From Bacteroidales bacterium (GTDB lineage: Bacteria; Bacteroidota; Bacteroidia; Bacteroidales; VadinHA17), in assembly GCA_016709865.1 (NCBI GenBank), contig JADJLX010000003.1:434001-498000 (forward strand): DNA of 64,000 nt, written 5' to 3'. Shown piece by piece: positions 51,682-59,650 of the stretch (positions are counted from its first letter, which is position 1; each line of letters starts with the position of its first letter). Made by a program: the position numbers and the translations under genes. The notes beneath the pieces were generated by a model. It was not told where the DNA came from, made no database searches, and saw nothing but the letters and a program-made list of their open reading frames with translations.

Positions 51682-52188
51682 CTAGTTTGTCTTGTACTGA
51701 TATTTTACAGCCTTCAGCTCTTCGTTGGCCTGAACGATCTTTTTTTTAAGTGATTCCTTGTACTTTATAACCTCTTTCATAACTTTTTTGTCGCCTGTGG
51801 CTATAATTTGTGCTGCGAGTATACCTGCATTCTGTGCTGCATTAACCCCGACAGTTGCTACAGGAATTCCGGGAGGCATCTGAAGTATTGAAAAAATAGA
51901 ATCAAGACCTTCAAGTGAGGCTTTAATTGGCACTCCGATAACCGGAAGCGGAGTCATTGCAGCAATTACACCGGGAAGATGGGCTGCCATACCGGCTGCA
52001 GCTATGATGACTTTAATCCCCCTTCCTTCTGCATTCTTTGCAAATTTTTCAACCTCATCCGGGGTCCGGTGAGCTGATAGGGCATTCATCTCAAATGGGA
52101 TCTGAAAACTGTTCAGAATATCTGCTGTTTTTTCCATTACAGGCAGGTCAGATGTGCTGCCCATTATGATGCTTACAATCGGTTCCAT
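51682..52188 (-). CDS. purE: N5-carboxyaminoimidazole ribonucleotide mutase
   Basis: A 168-residue class I PurE (E. coli 169), an octameric enzyme moving the carboxyl group from N5-CAIR to CAIR in purine synthesis. The active-site signatures IIMGSTSDLPVMEKTADIL, NALSAHRTPDEVEKFAK (catalytic histidine) and AAAGMAAHLPGVIAAMTPLP are present. No purK is adjacent. It is divergent from hpt, which begins 94 bp away. Confidence 0.96.
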   Translation of the reverse strand: MEPIVSIIMGSTSDLPVMEKTADILNSFQIPFEMNALSAHRTPDEVEKFAKNAEGRGIKVIIAAAGMAAHLPGVIAAMTPLPVIGVPIKASLEGLDSIFSILQMPPGIPVATVGVNAAQNAGILAAQIIATGDKKVMKEVIKYKESLKKKIVQANEELKAVKYQYKTN

Positions 52189-52246
52189 TTAACTTTTTTT
52201 TAATTTAACCTGCTGATAAGGACAAAAATAAGGTATTATTTTCATA

Positions 52247-52276
52247 TTTTCGCACCGGCTAACAGCTCTAATTTTG
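52247..52276 (+). promoter_or_regulatory. Putative hpt promoter, giving a leaderless or near-leaderless mRNA
   Basis: TAATTTTG at 52269-52276 matches TAnnTTTG and lies 5 nt before the hpt ATG. TTTT at 52247-52250 is a possible -33 with an 18-nt spacer. Transcription would start at or within a few bases of the start codon. Confidence 0.45.
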
Positions 52277-52281
52277 CCGTC

Positions 52282-52818
52282 ATGAAAGAAATCAATCTAC
52301 TCGACAAGACATTCAGGGAATTCATTACCGAAGAGCAGATCCATAATAGGGTTAAAGAGCTCGCGATGCAGATTAATTCAGAACTCGCCGGGAAAGATGT
52401 TGTCTTTCTGGGAATCCTTAACGGTGCATTTCTTTTTGCCGCAGATCTTTTCAGACAAATTAACCTTGAAGCACGAATTTCGTTTATCAAACTTGCATCT
52501 TATCAGGGCACAACTTCACAGGGGCTGATAAAAGAGCTGATAGGTTGGAATGAAGATATTAATAATAAGACCATTGTAGTAATTGAAGATATTGTTGACA
52601 CTGGAAATACTCTGGAAAGAATTGTAGATGAGCTTGTTATCAGAAAGGCAGCAGAGATAAGAATTGCAGCATTGCTTTACAAACCAGAAGCCTATAAAAA
52701 GGAGATCCCTCTTCATTACATAGGGTTTGAGATTCCAAATAATTTTGTAGTTGGTTATGGTCTCGACTATGATGGCTACGGACGAAACCTTCCATCGGTT
52801 TATACGTTAATTAAATAA
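52282..52818 (+). CDS. hpt: Hypoxanthine phosphoribosyltransferase
   Basis: A 178-residue purine salvage enzyme making IMP or GMP from hypoxanthine or guanine and PRPP. The PRPP-binding motif is VVIEDIVDTGNTLERI. The N-terminal VVFLGILNGAFLFAADL and C-terminal GFEIPNNFVVGYGLDYDGYGRNL, the family's hallmark base-binding loop, are present. It is followed by adk with a 33 bp gap, so both may be expressed together. Confidence 0.95.
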   Translation: MKEINLLDKTFREFITEEQIHNRVKELAMQINSELAGKDVVFLGILNGAFLFAADLFRQINLEARISFIKLASYQGTTSQGLIKELIGWNEDINNKTIVVIEDIVDTGNTLERIVDELVIRKAAEIRIAALLYKPEAYKKEIPLHYIGFEIPNNFVVGYGLDYDGYGRNLPSVYTLIK

Positions 52819-52819
52819 T

Positions 52820-52845
52820 TCATAATTCATAATTCGTAATTCAGG
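52820..52845. repeat. Small tandem repeat of CATAATT type
   Basis: AATTCATAATTCATAATTCG followed by TAATTC repeats with a 8-base period three times between hpt and adk. No other feature is seen in the gap. Confidence 0.5.
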
Positions 52846-52851
52846 TATAAT

Positions 52852-53427
52852 ATGGTTAATTTTTTAATTTTCGGACCTCCCGGATCAGGTAAGGGAACAC
52901 AGTCAGTAAGGTTGGCTGAAAAATTCAATTTATTACATCTTTCAACAGGCGATATGCTTCGTGCTGAGATAGCAGCAGGAACGGAACTTGGTAAGAAAAT
53001 GAGTCTTATCATGTCGAAAGGCGAGCTGGTTCCTGATGAGGTTGTTATTGAAATGATTGCCAATAAGATTGATGGCAGTAAAGGTAATGCCGGATTCCTT
53101 TTTGATGGTTTTCCGCGTACTGTTGCACAGACTGTGTCTCTGGAGAAGATGCTGAACGACAGGGGAATGAAGATTGACCAGATGCTTGTTCTTGATGTAG
53201 ATCATGATGAACTGGTGAAGAGATTAATTGCAAGGGCAGAATTATCAGGAAGACCTGATGATAAAGATCCTGCTGTAATCGAAAACAGAATTGATGTTTA
53301 TAAGGAAAAAACAGAACCAATTATAAAATACTGCAGCGACAGGGGTATATATCAGCCTGTTAATGGTATGGGGTCAATTGATGATATCTTCAAAAGACTC
53401 GATGGTTTTATGAAGAAATTTGTTTAG
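52852..53427 (+). CDS. adk: Adenylate kinase (short, LID-less form)
   Basis: A 191-residue enzyme interconverting ATP, AMP and ADP. The P-loop is GPPGSGKGT (residues 8-16), AMP-binding STGDMLRAEI and FDGFPRT follow. The region after RLIARAELSGRPDD goes straight to NRIDVYKEKTEPI, so the 25-30 residue zinc/LID domain of long adenylate kinases is missing, as is common in this phylum. It lies between hpt and obgE. Confidence 0.96.
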   Translation: MVNFLIFGPPGSGKGTQSVRLAEKFNLLHLSTGDMLRAEIAAGTELGKKMSLIMSKGELVPDEVVIEMIANKIDGSKGNAGFLFDGFPRTVAQTVSLEKMLNDRGMKIDQMLVLDVDHDELVKRLIARAELSGRPDDKDPAVIENRIDVYKEKTEPIIKYCSDRGIYQPVNGMGSIDDIFKRLDGFMKKFV

Positions 53428-53431
53428 CCAA

Positions 53432-53490
53432 GTCTCCCTGTGCCCGAATTTTTTAAGAGGGAGTTACAGAGGCATCAAGTTCCACAGAGA
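53432..53490. repeat. Degenerate CACAGAG element
   Basis: GTCTCCCTGTGCCCGAATTT, then GGGAGTTACAGAGGCATCAA and GTTCCACAGAG form a worn copy of the CTCTGTG/CACAGAG palindromic element in the adk-obgE gap. The rest of the gap to 53587 is AT-rich with no feature. Confidence 0.5.
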
Positions 53491-53587
53491 AAACCCCTGA
53501 ACGATCTCTGAGATTTTGAAGACGTATTTTAGAACACAGATATTACTAGCTTGATAATTAATTTTTTAGTTCTTTAAATAACAGGAA

Positions 53588-54580
53588 ATGTCAGGATCAA
53601 ATTTTGTTGATTATATAAAAGTTTACTGCCGTGCCGGTAATGGTGGCCCGGGTTCTGCACATTTCCGCAGAGAAAAATTCGAACCCAAGGGTGGCCCCGA
53701 TGGCGGTGACGGAGGCAGGGGCGGACATATCATTCTGAGAGGAAACGATCAGATGTGGACTCTTCTTCACCTGAAATACCAGCGTCATATTTTTGCAGAA
53801 AATGGTGTTGGAGGAAGTAAACAGACTTCAACGGGAGCCGACGGGAAGGATATTATCGTACAGGTTCCGCTTGGGACAATTGCAAAAAACGCAGCCACCG
53901 GAGAAGTGATCTTTGAGATAACTGTTAATGGTGAAGAGAAGATCCTTGCAAAAGGAGGAAGAGGCGGTCAGGGGAATGTCCATTTTAAATCAGCTACACA
54001 CCAGACTCCCCGATTTGCACAACCCGGGGAACCCGGCGTAGAAGAGGAGTTCATTCTCGAACTTAAGATACTTGCCGATGTTGGTCTGGTCGGATTCCCG
54101 AATGCAGGAAAATCGACACTCCTTTCTGTTGTTTCTGCAGCAAAACCAAAAATTGCAGATTATGCCTTCACAACACTTGTTCCAAACCTTGGAATAGTAA
54201 GTTACAGGGATGATAAATCATTCGTTATGGCTGATATTCCCGGGATAATTGAGGGAGCTCATGAAGGAAAAGGCCTGGGTATCAGGTTTCTGAGACATAT
54301 TGAAAGAAACTCAATGCTGCTCTTCATTGTACCTGCTGATAGCAAAAACATTAGAGGCGAATATGATATCCTTGTTAATGAACTGAAGATGTATAACCCG
54401 GAACTGCTTGATAAAAAGCGTGTTCTGGCAATATCAAAGTCCGATATGCTCGATAAGGAACTGATGGACGAGATCAGAAAAGACCTGCCTGACCTGCCGA
54501 GGGTATTCATATCATCACTCACAGGACTGGGTATTACCACACTGAAAGACATGATTTGGAAAGTACTTAACTTTGACTGA
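53588..54580 (+). CDS. obgE: Obg family GTPase
   Basis: A 330-residue GTPase needed for late 50S ribosome assembly. The glycine-rich Obg fold spans residues about 1-158 ([39 protein letters not shown]). The G domain has G1 GFPNAGKST (169-177), G3 DIPG (216-219) and G4 SKSD in AISKSDML, where the usual NKxD asparagine is replaced by serine. It has no C-terminal extension of the E. coli type. It is followed 8 bp later by a PAP2 phosphatase gene. Confidence 0.96.
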   Translation: MSGSNFVDYIKVYCRAGNGGPGSAHFRREKFEPKGGPDGGDGGRGGHIILRGNDQMWTLLHLKYQRHIFAENGVGGSKQTSTGADGKDIIVQVPLGTIAKNAATGEVIFEITVNGEEKILAKGGRGGQGNVHFKSATHQTPRFAQPGEPGVEEEFILELKILADVGLVGFPNAGKSTLLSVVSAAKPKIADYAFTTLVPNLGIVSYRDDKSFVMADIPGIIEGAHEGKGLGIRFLRHIERNSMLLFIVPADSKNIRGEYDILVNELKMYNPELLDKKRVLAISKSDMLDKELMDEIRKDLPDLPRVFISSLTGLGITTLKDMIWKVLNFD

Positions 54581-54588
54581 TTTTTATT

Positions 54589-55173
54589 ATGCTAGAAAGA
54601 CTTGATCAGCAGTTTTTCCTGTTTCTGAACTCGCTGAATTCTCCATTCTGGGATCAGATAATGCACATACTCACAGGAAAAATAATTTGGGTACCACTAT
54701 ACCTTGCAATCCTTATTTATCTTGGTATAAAATACAAAAGAAAATTCCTGATAATTCTTCTTTTTATTATTCTGGCAGCTACGATGGCTGACCAGATCTC
54801 GGTATTTATTAAAAATGCTGTCGAAAGACCCAGACCTTGTCACGAGCCGTTACTTGAGGGACTCGTTCATACCTTCAACGGAGAGTGCGGAGGGGCATTC
54901 GGATTCGTTTCGTCACATGCCACAAACTCATTTAATGTTGCTGTATTAAGCCTTCTCTTCATAAGAAAAAGATGGTACACAATTACCATTGTAATATGGG
55001 CTGCTGTAATTGGATATACAAGGATATATCTCGGAGTTCACTATCCGGGGGATGTGCTTTGCGGTTCATTACTGGGAGCATCTATCGGATGGTTAAATTA
55101 CAAACTATATATTCTGACTGATAACAGAATACTTGTTCACAGAAAGTACTTTAATCCAACTACCTCAAAGTAA
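54589..55173 (+). CDS. PAP2 family phosphatase
   Basis: A 194-residue integral membrane phosphatase with about five helices. The three catalytic motifs are present: KNAVERPRP (75-83), SSHA (108-111, with the catalytic histidine 110), and R145-H151-D155 in YTRIYLGVHYPGD. PAP2 members dephosphorylate undecaprenyl pyrophosphate, phosphatidate or similar lipids at the outer face of the membrane; UPP phosphatase is a plausible role here but is inferred. It lies 8 bp after obgE and 9 bp before lplA. Confidence 0.92.
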   Translation: MLERLDQQFFLFLNSLNSPFWDQIMHILTGKIIWVPLYLAILIYLGIKYKRKFLIILLFIILAATMADQISVFIKNAVERPRPCHEPLLEGLVHTFNGECGGAFGFVSSHATNSFNVAVLSLLFIRKRWYTITIVIWAAVIGYTRIYLGVHYPGDVLCGSLLGASIGWLNYKLYILTDNRILVHRKYFNPTTSK

Positions 55174-55182
55174 CCCAACGTT

Positions 55183-56133
55183 ATGTTCTGCATAACCCTG
55201 GAATCAAACGACCCGTACTTTAATCTGGCAATTGAAGAACATCTGCTTAGAAATAAAAAGGAGGATTACCTCATTCTGGGTATAAACAGCTCTTCTGTAA
55301 TAATCGGGAAACATCAGACGCCTCACAGAGAGATAAATACACGTTTTATAACAGATCATAAAATCCCTCTCCTCAGAAGGATTACCGGAGGAGGAACCGT
55401 ATATCACGATGCCGGTAATCTTAATTTCACATTTATTAAACAATCAGAACCAGGCAAGCAGATTGACTTCCGGAAGTATACTCAACCGGTAATTGATTTC
55501 CTGGCATCTGAGGGGGTAGAAGCAAGGTTTGAGGGAAAAAATGACCTGAAAGTAGATGGTTTGAAGATTTCAGGCAATGCTGAACATGTACATCACAACA
55601 GAGTGCTTCACCACGGGACACTTCTTTTCAGCACATCACTAGATATCCTGAGGAACACACTGCGTAAAGATACTTCACACTATACCTCAAGGGCTGTTGA
55701 ATCAAATCCATCGTCTGTTACAAATCTTAATGCAAGACTTTCGCGATTTAAAGATATATTTGAGTTCAGGCTGGGTATGATGGATTATTTCATTGGGAAC
55801 CTGCCTGAGGCCATAGAATACAAACTTTCTGAACAGGATATATTTGAAGCTGAAAAAATTGCCGGAACAAAATACAAAACATGGGAGTGGAACTGGGCAT
55901 ACGGCCCGGAATATCAGTTTTTTAATGAGTTCGATTTTTCAGGTGATAAAGTAAGATGCAGGTTGTATGTGCGGGAAGGTATTATCCGCGACATTGTACT
56001 GGAGGGTTCTTCAGTTCTGGCAAAAATTGAAGAAAAGCTTAAAGGTCGGAGACACATGGTTGAAGACCTTATTGAAGTTTTTAAAGAAGAAAGTATTATG
56101 TTATCAAAGGAAGAATTATATAATTTTTTTTAA
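55183..56133 (+). CDS. lplA: Lipoate-protein ligase
   Basis: A 316-residue enzyme that activates free lipoate with ATP and attaches it to lipoyl domains. Conserved motifs are RRITGGGTVYHD (65-76) and KNDLKVDGLKISGNA, which holds the catalytic lysine, followed by HHGTLLFSTS. A C-terminal accessory domain of about 80 residues is present. Together with lipA and lipB at 44655-46258 the cell can both make and salvage lipoate. It is closely spaced after the PAP2 gene. Confidence 0.93.
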   Translation: MFCITLESNDPYFNLAIEEHLLRNKKEDYLILGINSSSVIIGKHQTPHREINTRFITDHKIPLLRRITGGGTVYHDAGNLNFTFIKQSEPGKQIDFRKYTQPVIDFLASEGVEARFEGKNDLKVDGLKISGNAEHVHHNRVLHHGTLLFSTSLDILRNTLRKDTSHYTSRAVESNPSSVTNLNARLSRFKDIFEFRLGMMDYFIGNLPEAIEYKLSEQDIFEAEKIAGTKYKTWEWNWAYGPEYQFFNEFDFSGDKVRCRLYVREGIIRDIVLEGSSVLAKIEEKLKGRRHMVEDLIEVFKEESIMLSKEELYNFF

Positions 56134-56138
56134 TTTTT

Positions 56139-56234
56139 TCTCTGTGTATCTCTGTGATTCCTCTGTGTAACTCTGTGACAGTTCTTAAAAAAATTACACA
56201 GAGAGACACTGAGAACCACAGAGATCCACAGAGA
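56139..56234. repeat. Quasi-palindromic CTCTGTG/CACAGAG element, best copy
   Basis: A 96 bp element between lplA and plsC. The left half has four CTCTGTG units about 10 bp apart, the centre GTTCTTAAAAAAA, and the right half four CACAGAG-type units. CTCTGTGTAA (56161-56170) is the exact reverse complement of TTACACAGAG (56194-56203). It is very similar to 51577-51677. It fills almost the whole gap and could act as a long stem-loop. Confidence 0.82.
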
Positions 56235-56250
56235 AGAATAGGTTTAATTT

Positions 56251-56991
56251 ATGGATGTATTTAAGTCGATATTAGTCTGGATTATAGGTATTTGCTTCAT
56301 GGTGATACTTTTCCCGTTAACCTTTCTGATCTGGTTATTAGTACTGCCATTCGATAAAAAGCGTGTAATCGTCCACCGGCTTCTGGTTAATCAGAGCTTT
56401 ATCCTAACCCGGATCATGCCAGTATGGGGAATTAAAACACAGGGAAGAGAAAAAGCAATACCGGGAACCACATATGTTTTAATTTCAAATCACCAGTCGA
56501 TGCTTGATATCTTAATAATCAACAGTCTCAGGTATAATTATAAATGGATCTCAAAAATTGAAAATGAAAAAGTTCCTTTTCTGGGCTGGTACCTGAAAAT
56601 GGCTGATTATATTACTGTTAACCGGGGTAATGAGGAGAGTAAGGTTGAGATGCTTGAGCGTTCATTAGCCTGTCTTAAAGGTGGTACTTCAATAATGTTG
56701 TTTCCCGAGGGAACACGCTCAGCTGACAATGAGATCGGATTTTTCAAAAGAGGAGCATTCCAGCTTGCCATTCAGGCAGGAGTTCCGATTCTTCCGATTG
56801 TTCTTGATGGGACAGGCGGAATTCTGCCAAAGCATGGACTGATTTTCGGGTCCGGTCATCATATTAAGGTCAGGGTATTTGATCCGGTAATGCCGGAATC
56901 ATTTGGAACGACAAATCCTGACGAGCTGGCACTGAAATTCAGTAATATGATGAAAAAATGGTTATCAGAGATAAGAGAAGAATCTGAATAA
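56251..56991 (+). CDS. plsC: 1-acyl-sn-glycerol-3-phosphate acyltransferase
   Basis: A 246-residue membrane-associated acyltransferase making phosphatidate. A long hydrophobic N-terminus (residues 5-33) anchors it. The catalytic HxxxxD is H81-D86 in SNHQSMLD, and the glycerol-phosphate-binding FPEGTRS is at 151-157; VPILPIVLDGTGG follows. The next gene begins 2 bp after its stop, so it heads a tight group with a methyltransferase-like gene and a MutS-like gene. Confidence 0.94.
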   Translation: MDVFKSILVWIIGICFMVILFPLTFLIWLLVLPFDKKRVIVHRLLVNQSFILTRIMPVWGIKTQGREKAIPGTTYVLISNHQSMLDILIINSLRYNYKWISKIENEKVPFLGWYLKMADYITVNRGNEESKVEMLERSLACLKGGTSIMLFPEGTRSADNEIGFFKRGAFQLAIQAGVPILPIVLDGTGGILPKHGLIFGSGHHIKVRVFDPVMPESFGTTNPDELALKFSNMMKKWLSEIREESE

Positions 56992-56993
56992 AG

Positions 56994-57770
56994 ATGAGTC
57001 ATACAACTGAATACAGAAGGATCCTCCATAAGATGGGTTATTATAACTACCAGAGTGGTTTGATTTACCGGCATATGAACCAGGAAGGCGGCTGGGATGA
57101 ACATATGGAACGCTGCCGGACTTTTATTCTGAAGGCTCTTGACTATTATTCTCCTGCAAAAATAAGTGTTCTGGGCAGCGGATGGCTTATGGAACTGCCT
57201 CTTGCAGAGACTGTTGAAAGAGATATTAGAGTAACTCTGATCGATATTGTTCATCCTCCTGAAGTAATCGCACAGGCTGGGCAGCTAAAGAATGTGGAAC
57301 TGGTTGAGGCAGATGTGTCGGGCGGACTAATAAGTGAGGTATGGCTTAAAACATCAAAGTACTCTTTCCTTAAGAAGATGAAAACGCTAGAAGATATCTC
57401 TGTTCCTGAATATGTCCCGGAATCTGACCCGGGAATGGTTATATCGCTAAATATTCTTACCCAGCTTGAATCTTTGCCTGTTGATTTTCTTAAAAAGAGG
57501 TCAAATGTGCAAGAAGAAGAGTACCTCTTGTTCCGAAAAAAGATACAAGACAGACATATAGAGTTTCTTAAAAAACACCAGTCAGTGCTTATATCCGATG
57601 TAGCTGAAATCAGTACCGACCGGTCTGGGAATTCAAATACAGTGCAGACTATGGTTTCAGACATTCCCGACAGTATATTAAGGGAAGAATGGACCTGGAA
57701 TTTTGACTCCAAAAGCACCGATTTTTATAATAGCACAAGTGTGATGAAAGTTTTGGCAATAGTAATTTGA
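56994..57770 (+). CDS. SAM-dependent methyltransferase-like protein, unknown function
   Basis: A 258-residue protein. A Rossmann methyltransferase pattern is visible: motif I SVLGSGWLMELPLAE (59-72), acidic end of strand 2 at D84 (VTLIDIVHP), ELVEADVSGG (103-111) and VISLNILTQLESLPVDFL as motif IV, which has N in place of the more usual D/N-PPY type. No target can be assigned, and SAM binding is not certain. It lies between plsC and a membrane-anchored MutS-like gene, with gaps of 2 and 11 bp. Confidence 0.65.
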   Translation: MSHTTEYRRILHKMGYYNYQSGLIYRHMNQEGGWDEHMERCRTFILKALDYYSPAKISVLGSGWLMELPLAETVERDIRVTLIDIVHPPEVIAQAGQLKNVELVEADVSGGLISEVWLKTSKYSFLKKMKTLEDISVPEYVPESDPGMVISLNILTQLESLPVDFLKKRSNVQEEEYLLFRKKIQDRHIEFLKKHQSVLISDVAEISTDRSGNSNTVQTMVSDIPDSILREEWTWNFDSKSTDFYNSTSVMKVLAIVI

Positions 57771-57781
57771 ACAGGTTCTGA

Positions 57782-59581
57782 ATGAAACATGCTTTAAAAG
57801 AAAAATACCTGGCTGCAGCAAAAGACTTTAGCCTAAAGGAGGCAAAAGAAGAGAAGCTTCTTTTAAGGCTTTCACTTGCCAGATTTTTTTCATTTACAGG
57901 TGGTCTGGCATTAACATGGTTTGTTTTTCTGCAGAGTAAAACGGCTGGATATCTGCTAATTGCATTAGTTGTAATCATTTTTCTTTATTTGTTGAAATTA
58001 TATTCTGAGCACCTGCTGAAAAAGGAATTTTTTGGAAACCTGGCAAAAATAAACCGTGATGAAGCAGATGCAATATCAGGTGATTATGCTCATTTTGAAG
58101 CAGGCAATGAGTACATTAATATACATCATGATTTCTCTTTCGACGTTGATCTTTTTGGCAAATCATCAGTATTTCAATATCTGAACCGTACAGTCACCGG
58201 ATACGGACGGGACATACTTGCAAATTGGCTTCAGGATCCCTATTCTATTTCTGACACACTCGTATTACGGCAGGATACGATAAAGGAACTGGCAGGGAAG
58301 GAGAGATGGAGGCAGGAGTTTCTGGCATCAGGAATGAAGACTCCTCTTGAGAAAGCACAGATTGCCGGGCTGCTGGGATGGATGTATGAAAAACCGGCAA
58401 TAAGATCCTCTTTAGTTGCAAAAATTCTGATTTGGATCCTTCCTGCGGCAGCTATATTGTCTTTGCTTTTGGTAGCTGCCGGCTTACTCCATTATTCGAT
58501 ATTTATGCTCTTTTTTCTTGGCAATCTGTTCTGGATCTCAATCGGCTTGAAAAGCACAAACAGGGTCCATTCTTCTCTGTCAAAGAAGTATTCATATCTC
58601 TCCTCCATGACGGCATTGCTTAAAATGTTTGAAAAGGAGGATTTTGAATCTGCAGGGATGAAAGAAATAAAGCTGAATGAGTCGGGCAGCAAAATGTCTG
58701 CAGCTGTCTCGGTTAAGAAGCTGAGTCGCCTGATTCAGTCGTTCGACAGCAGGATGAATGTGCTTGTTGGTCTCTTTATGAATGGATTGCTGCTATGGGA
58801 TTATCATTGTATTTATAAGCTCGAGAACTGGAAATCAGATTATAAGAATTATTTCCCCGGCTGGCTCGAAATGATTGGCAAAGTTGATGCTTTCATTTCG
58901 CTTGGGAATTTTGCCTGCAATAATCCGGAGTTCACCTATCCGGTGATTTCAGAAAATAATATAGTCTTCTCTGCCTCAATGGCCGGACATCCGCTTATAG
59001 ATGAAGAGATAAGGGTTTGCAATGATTTTATTCTTGAAAATAAGGGAACAGTTTGCATTATAACCGGGGCAAATATGGCCGGGAAGAGCACTTTTCTCAG
59101 GACAATTGCTGTGAATTACATCCTGGCGATGGCCGGAGCTCCTGTTTGCGCATCAAAACTGGAATTTACTCCTTTCAAACTTTTCACAAGTATGAGAACA
59201 ACTGATTCGCTGTCGGATAATGAATCATACTTTTACGCTGAACTTAAAAGAATAAAAAGTCTTAAAACAAGGTTTGAGAACAAAGAACCTGTATTCTTTA
59301 TTCTTGATGAAATATTGAAGGGTACAAATTCAGCTGACAAGAGTCTGGGTTCAAAAATGTTCCTGAAAAGGATGATTGAGCTTGGAGGAACAGGCCTGAT
59401 TGCAACTCACGATACCTCAGTAGGCGAAATGGAGAAGGAATTTCCACAGTCTGTATTCAACATGTGCTTTGAGATTGAAATTGAAGGAGAATCAATCCGG
59501 TTTGAGTACAAGCTACAAAAAGGGATAACTACAAAGATGAATGCAGCCCTGTTGATGAAGCAGATGGGAATACTGGACTGA
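57782..59581 (+). CDS. Membrane-anchored MutS-family ATPase
   Basis: A 599-residue protein. Two hydrophobic regions, about residues 38-73 and 212-256, each look like one or two membrane helices. The MutS core and lever region (about 125-330) and the MutS ATPase domain follow: Walker A TGANMAGKST (428-437), the DSLSDNESYFYAEL segment (475-488), Walker B FFILDE (505-510) and H543. It lacks the N-terminal mismatch-recognition domain and has no Smr domain, so it is neither MutS1 nor MutS2. Membrane-linked MutS relatives are known in Bacteroidota but, to my knowledge, have no established function. It ends the plsC group. Confidence 0.85.
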   Translation: MKHALKEKYLAAAKDFSLKEAKEEKLLLRLSLARFFSFTGGLALTWFVFLQSKTAGYLLIALVVIIFLYLLKLYSEHLLKKEFFGNLAKINRDEADAISGDYAHFEAGNEYINIHHDFSFDVDLFGKSSVFQYLNRTVTGYGRDILANWLQDPYSISDTLVLRQDTIKELAGKERWRQEFLASGMKTPLEKAQIAGLLGWMYEKPAIRSSLVAKILIWILPAAAILSLLLVAAGLLHYSIFMLFFLGNLFWISIGLKSTNRVHSSLSKKYSYLSSMTALLKMFEKEDFESAGMKEIKLNESGSKMSAAVSVKKLSRLIQSFDSRMNVLVGLFMNGLLLWDYHCIYKLENWKSDYKNYFPGWLEMIGKVDAFISLGNFACNNPEFTYPVISENNIVFSASMAGHPLIDEEIRVCNDFILENKGTVCIITGANMAGKSTFLRTIAVNYILAMAGAPVCASKLEFTPFKLFTSMRTTDSLSDNESYFYAELKRIKSLKTRFENKEPVFFILDEILKGTNSADKSLGSKMFLKRMIELGGTGLIATHDTSVGEMEKEFPQSVFNMCFEIEIEGESIRFEYKLQKGITTKMNAALLMKQMGILD

Positions 59582-59650
59582 GAATAATTTGAAAATGGAA
59601 TATTTTGGCTGCCAATGTTGTCTTTCATGTGTCTATAATCTGTTTACGAC

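Noticed and set aside
50134..56234. CRISPR array formed by the CTCTGTG/CACAGAG repeats
   Set aside because: Units are about 10 bp, occur in both orientations within each element, have no unique spacers and have no cas genes nearby.
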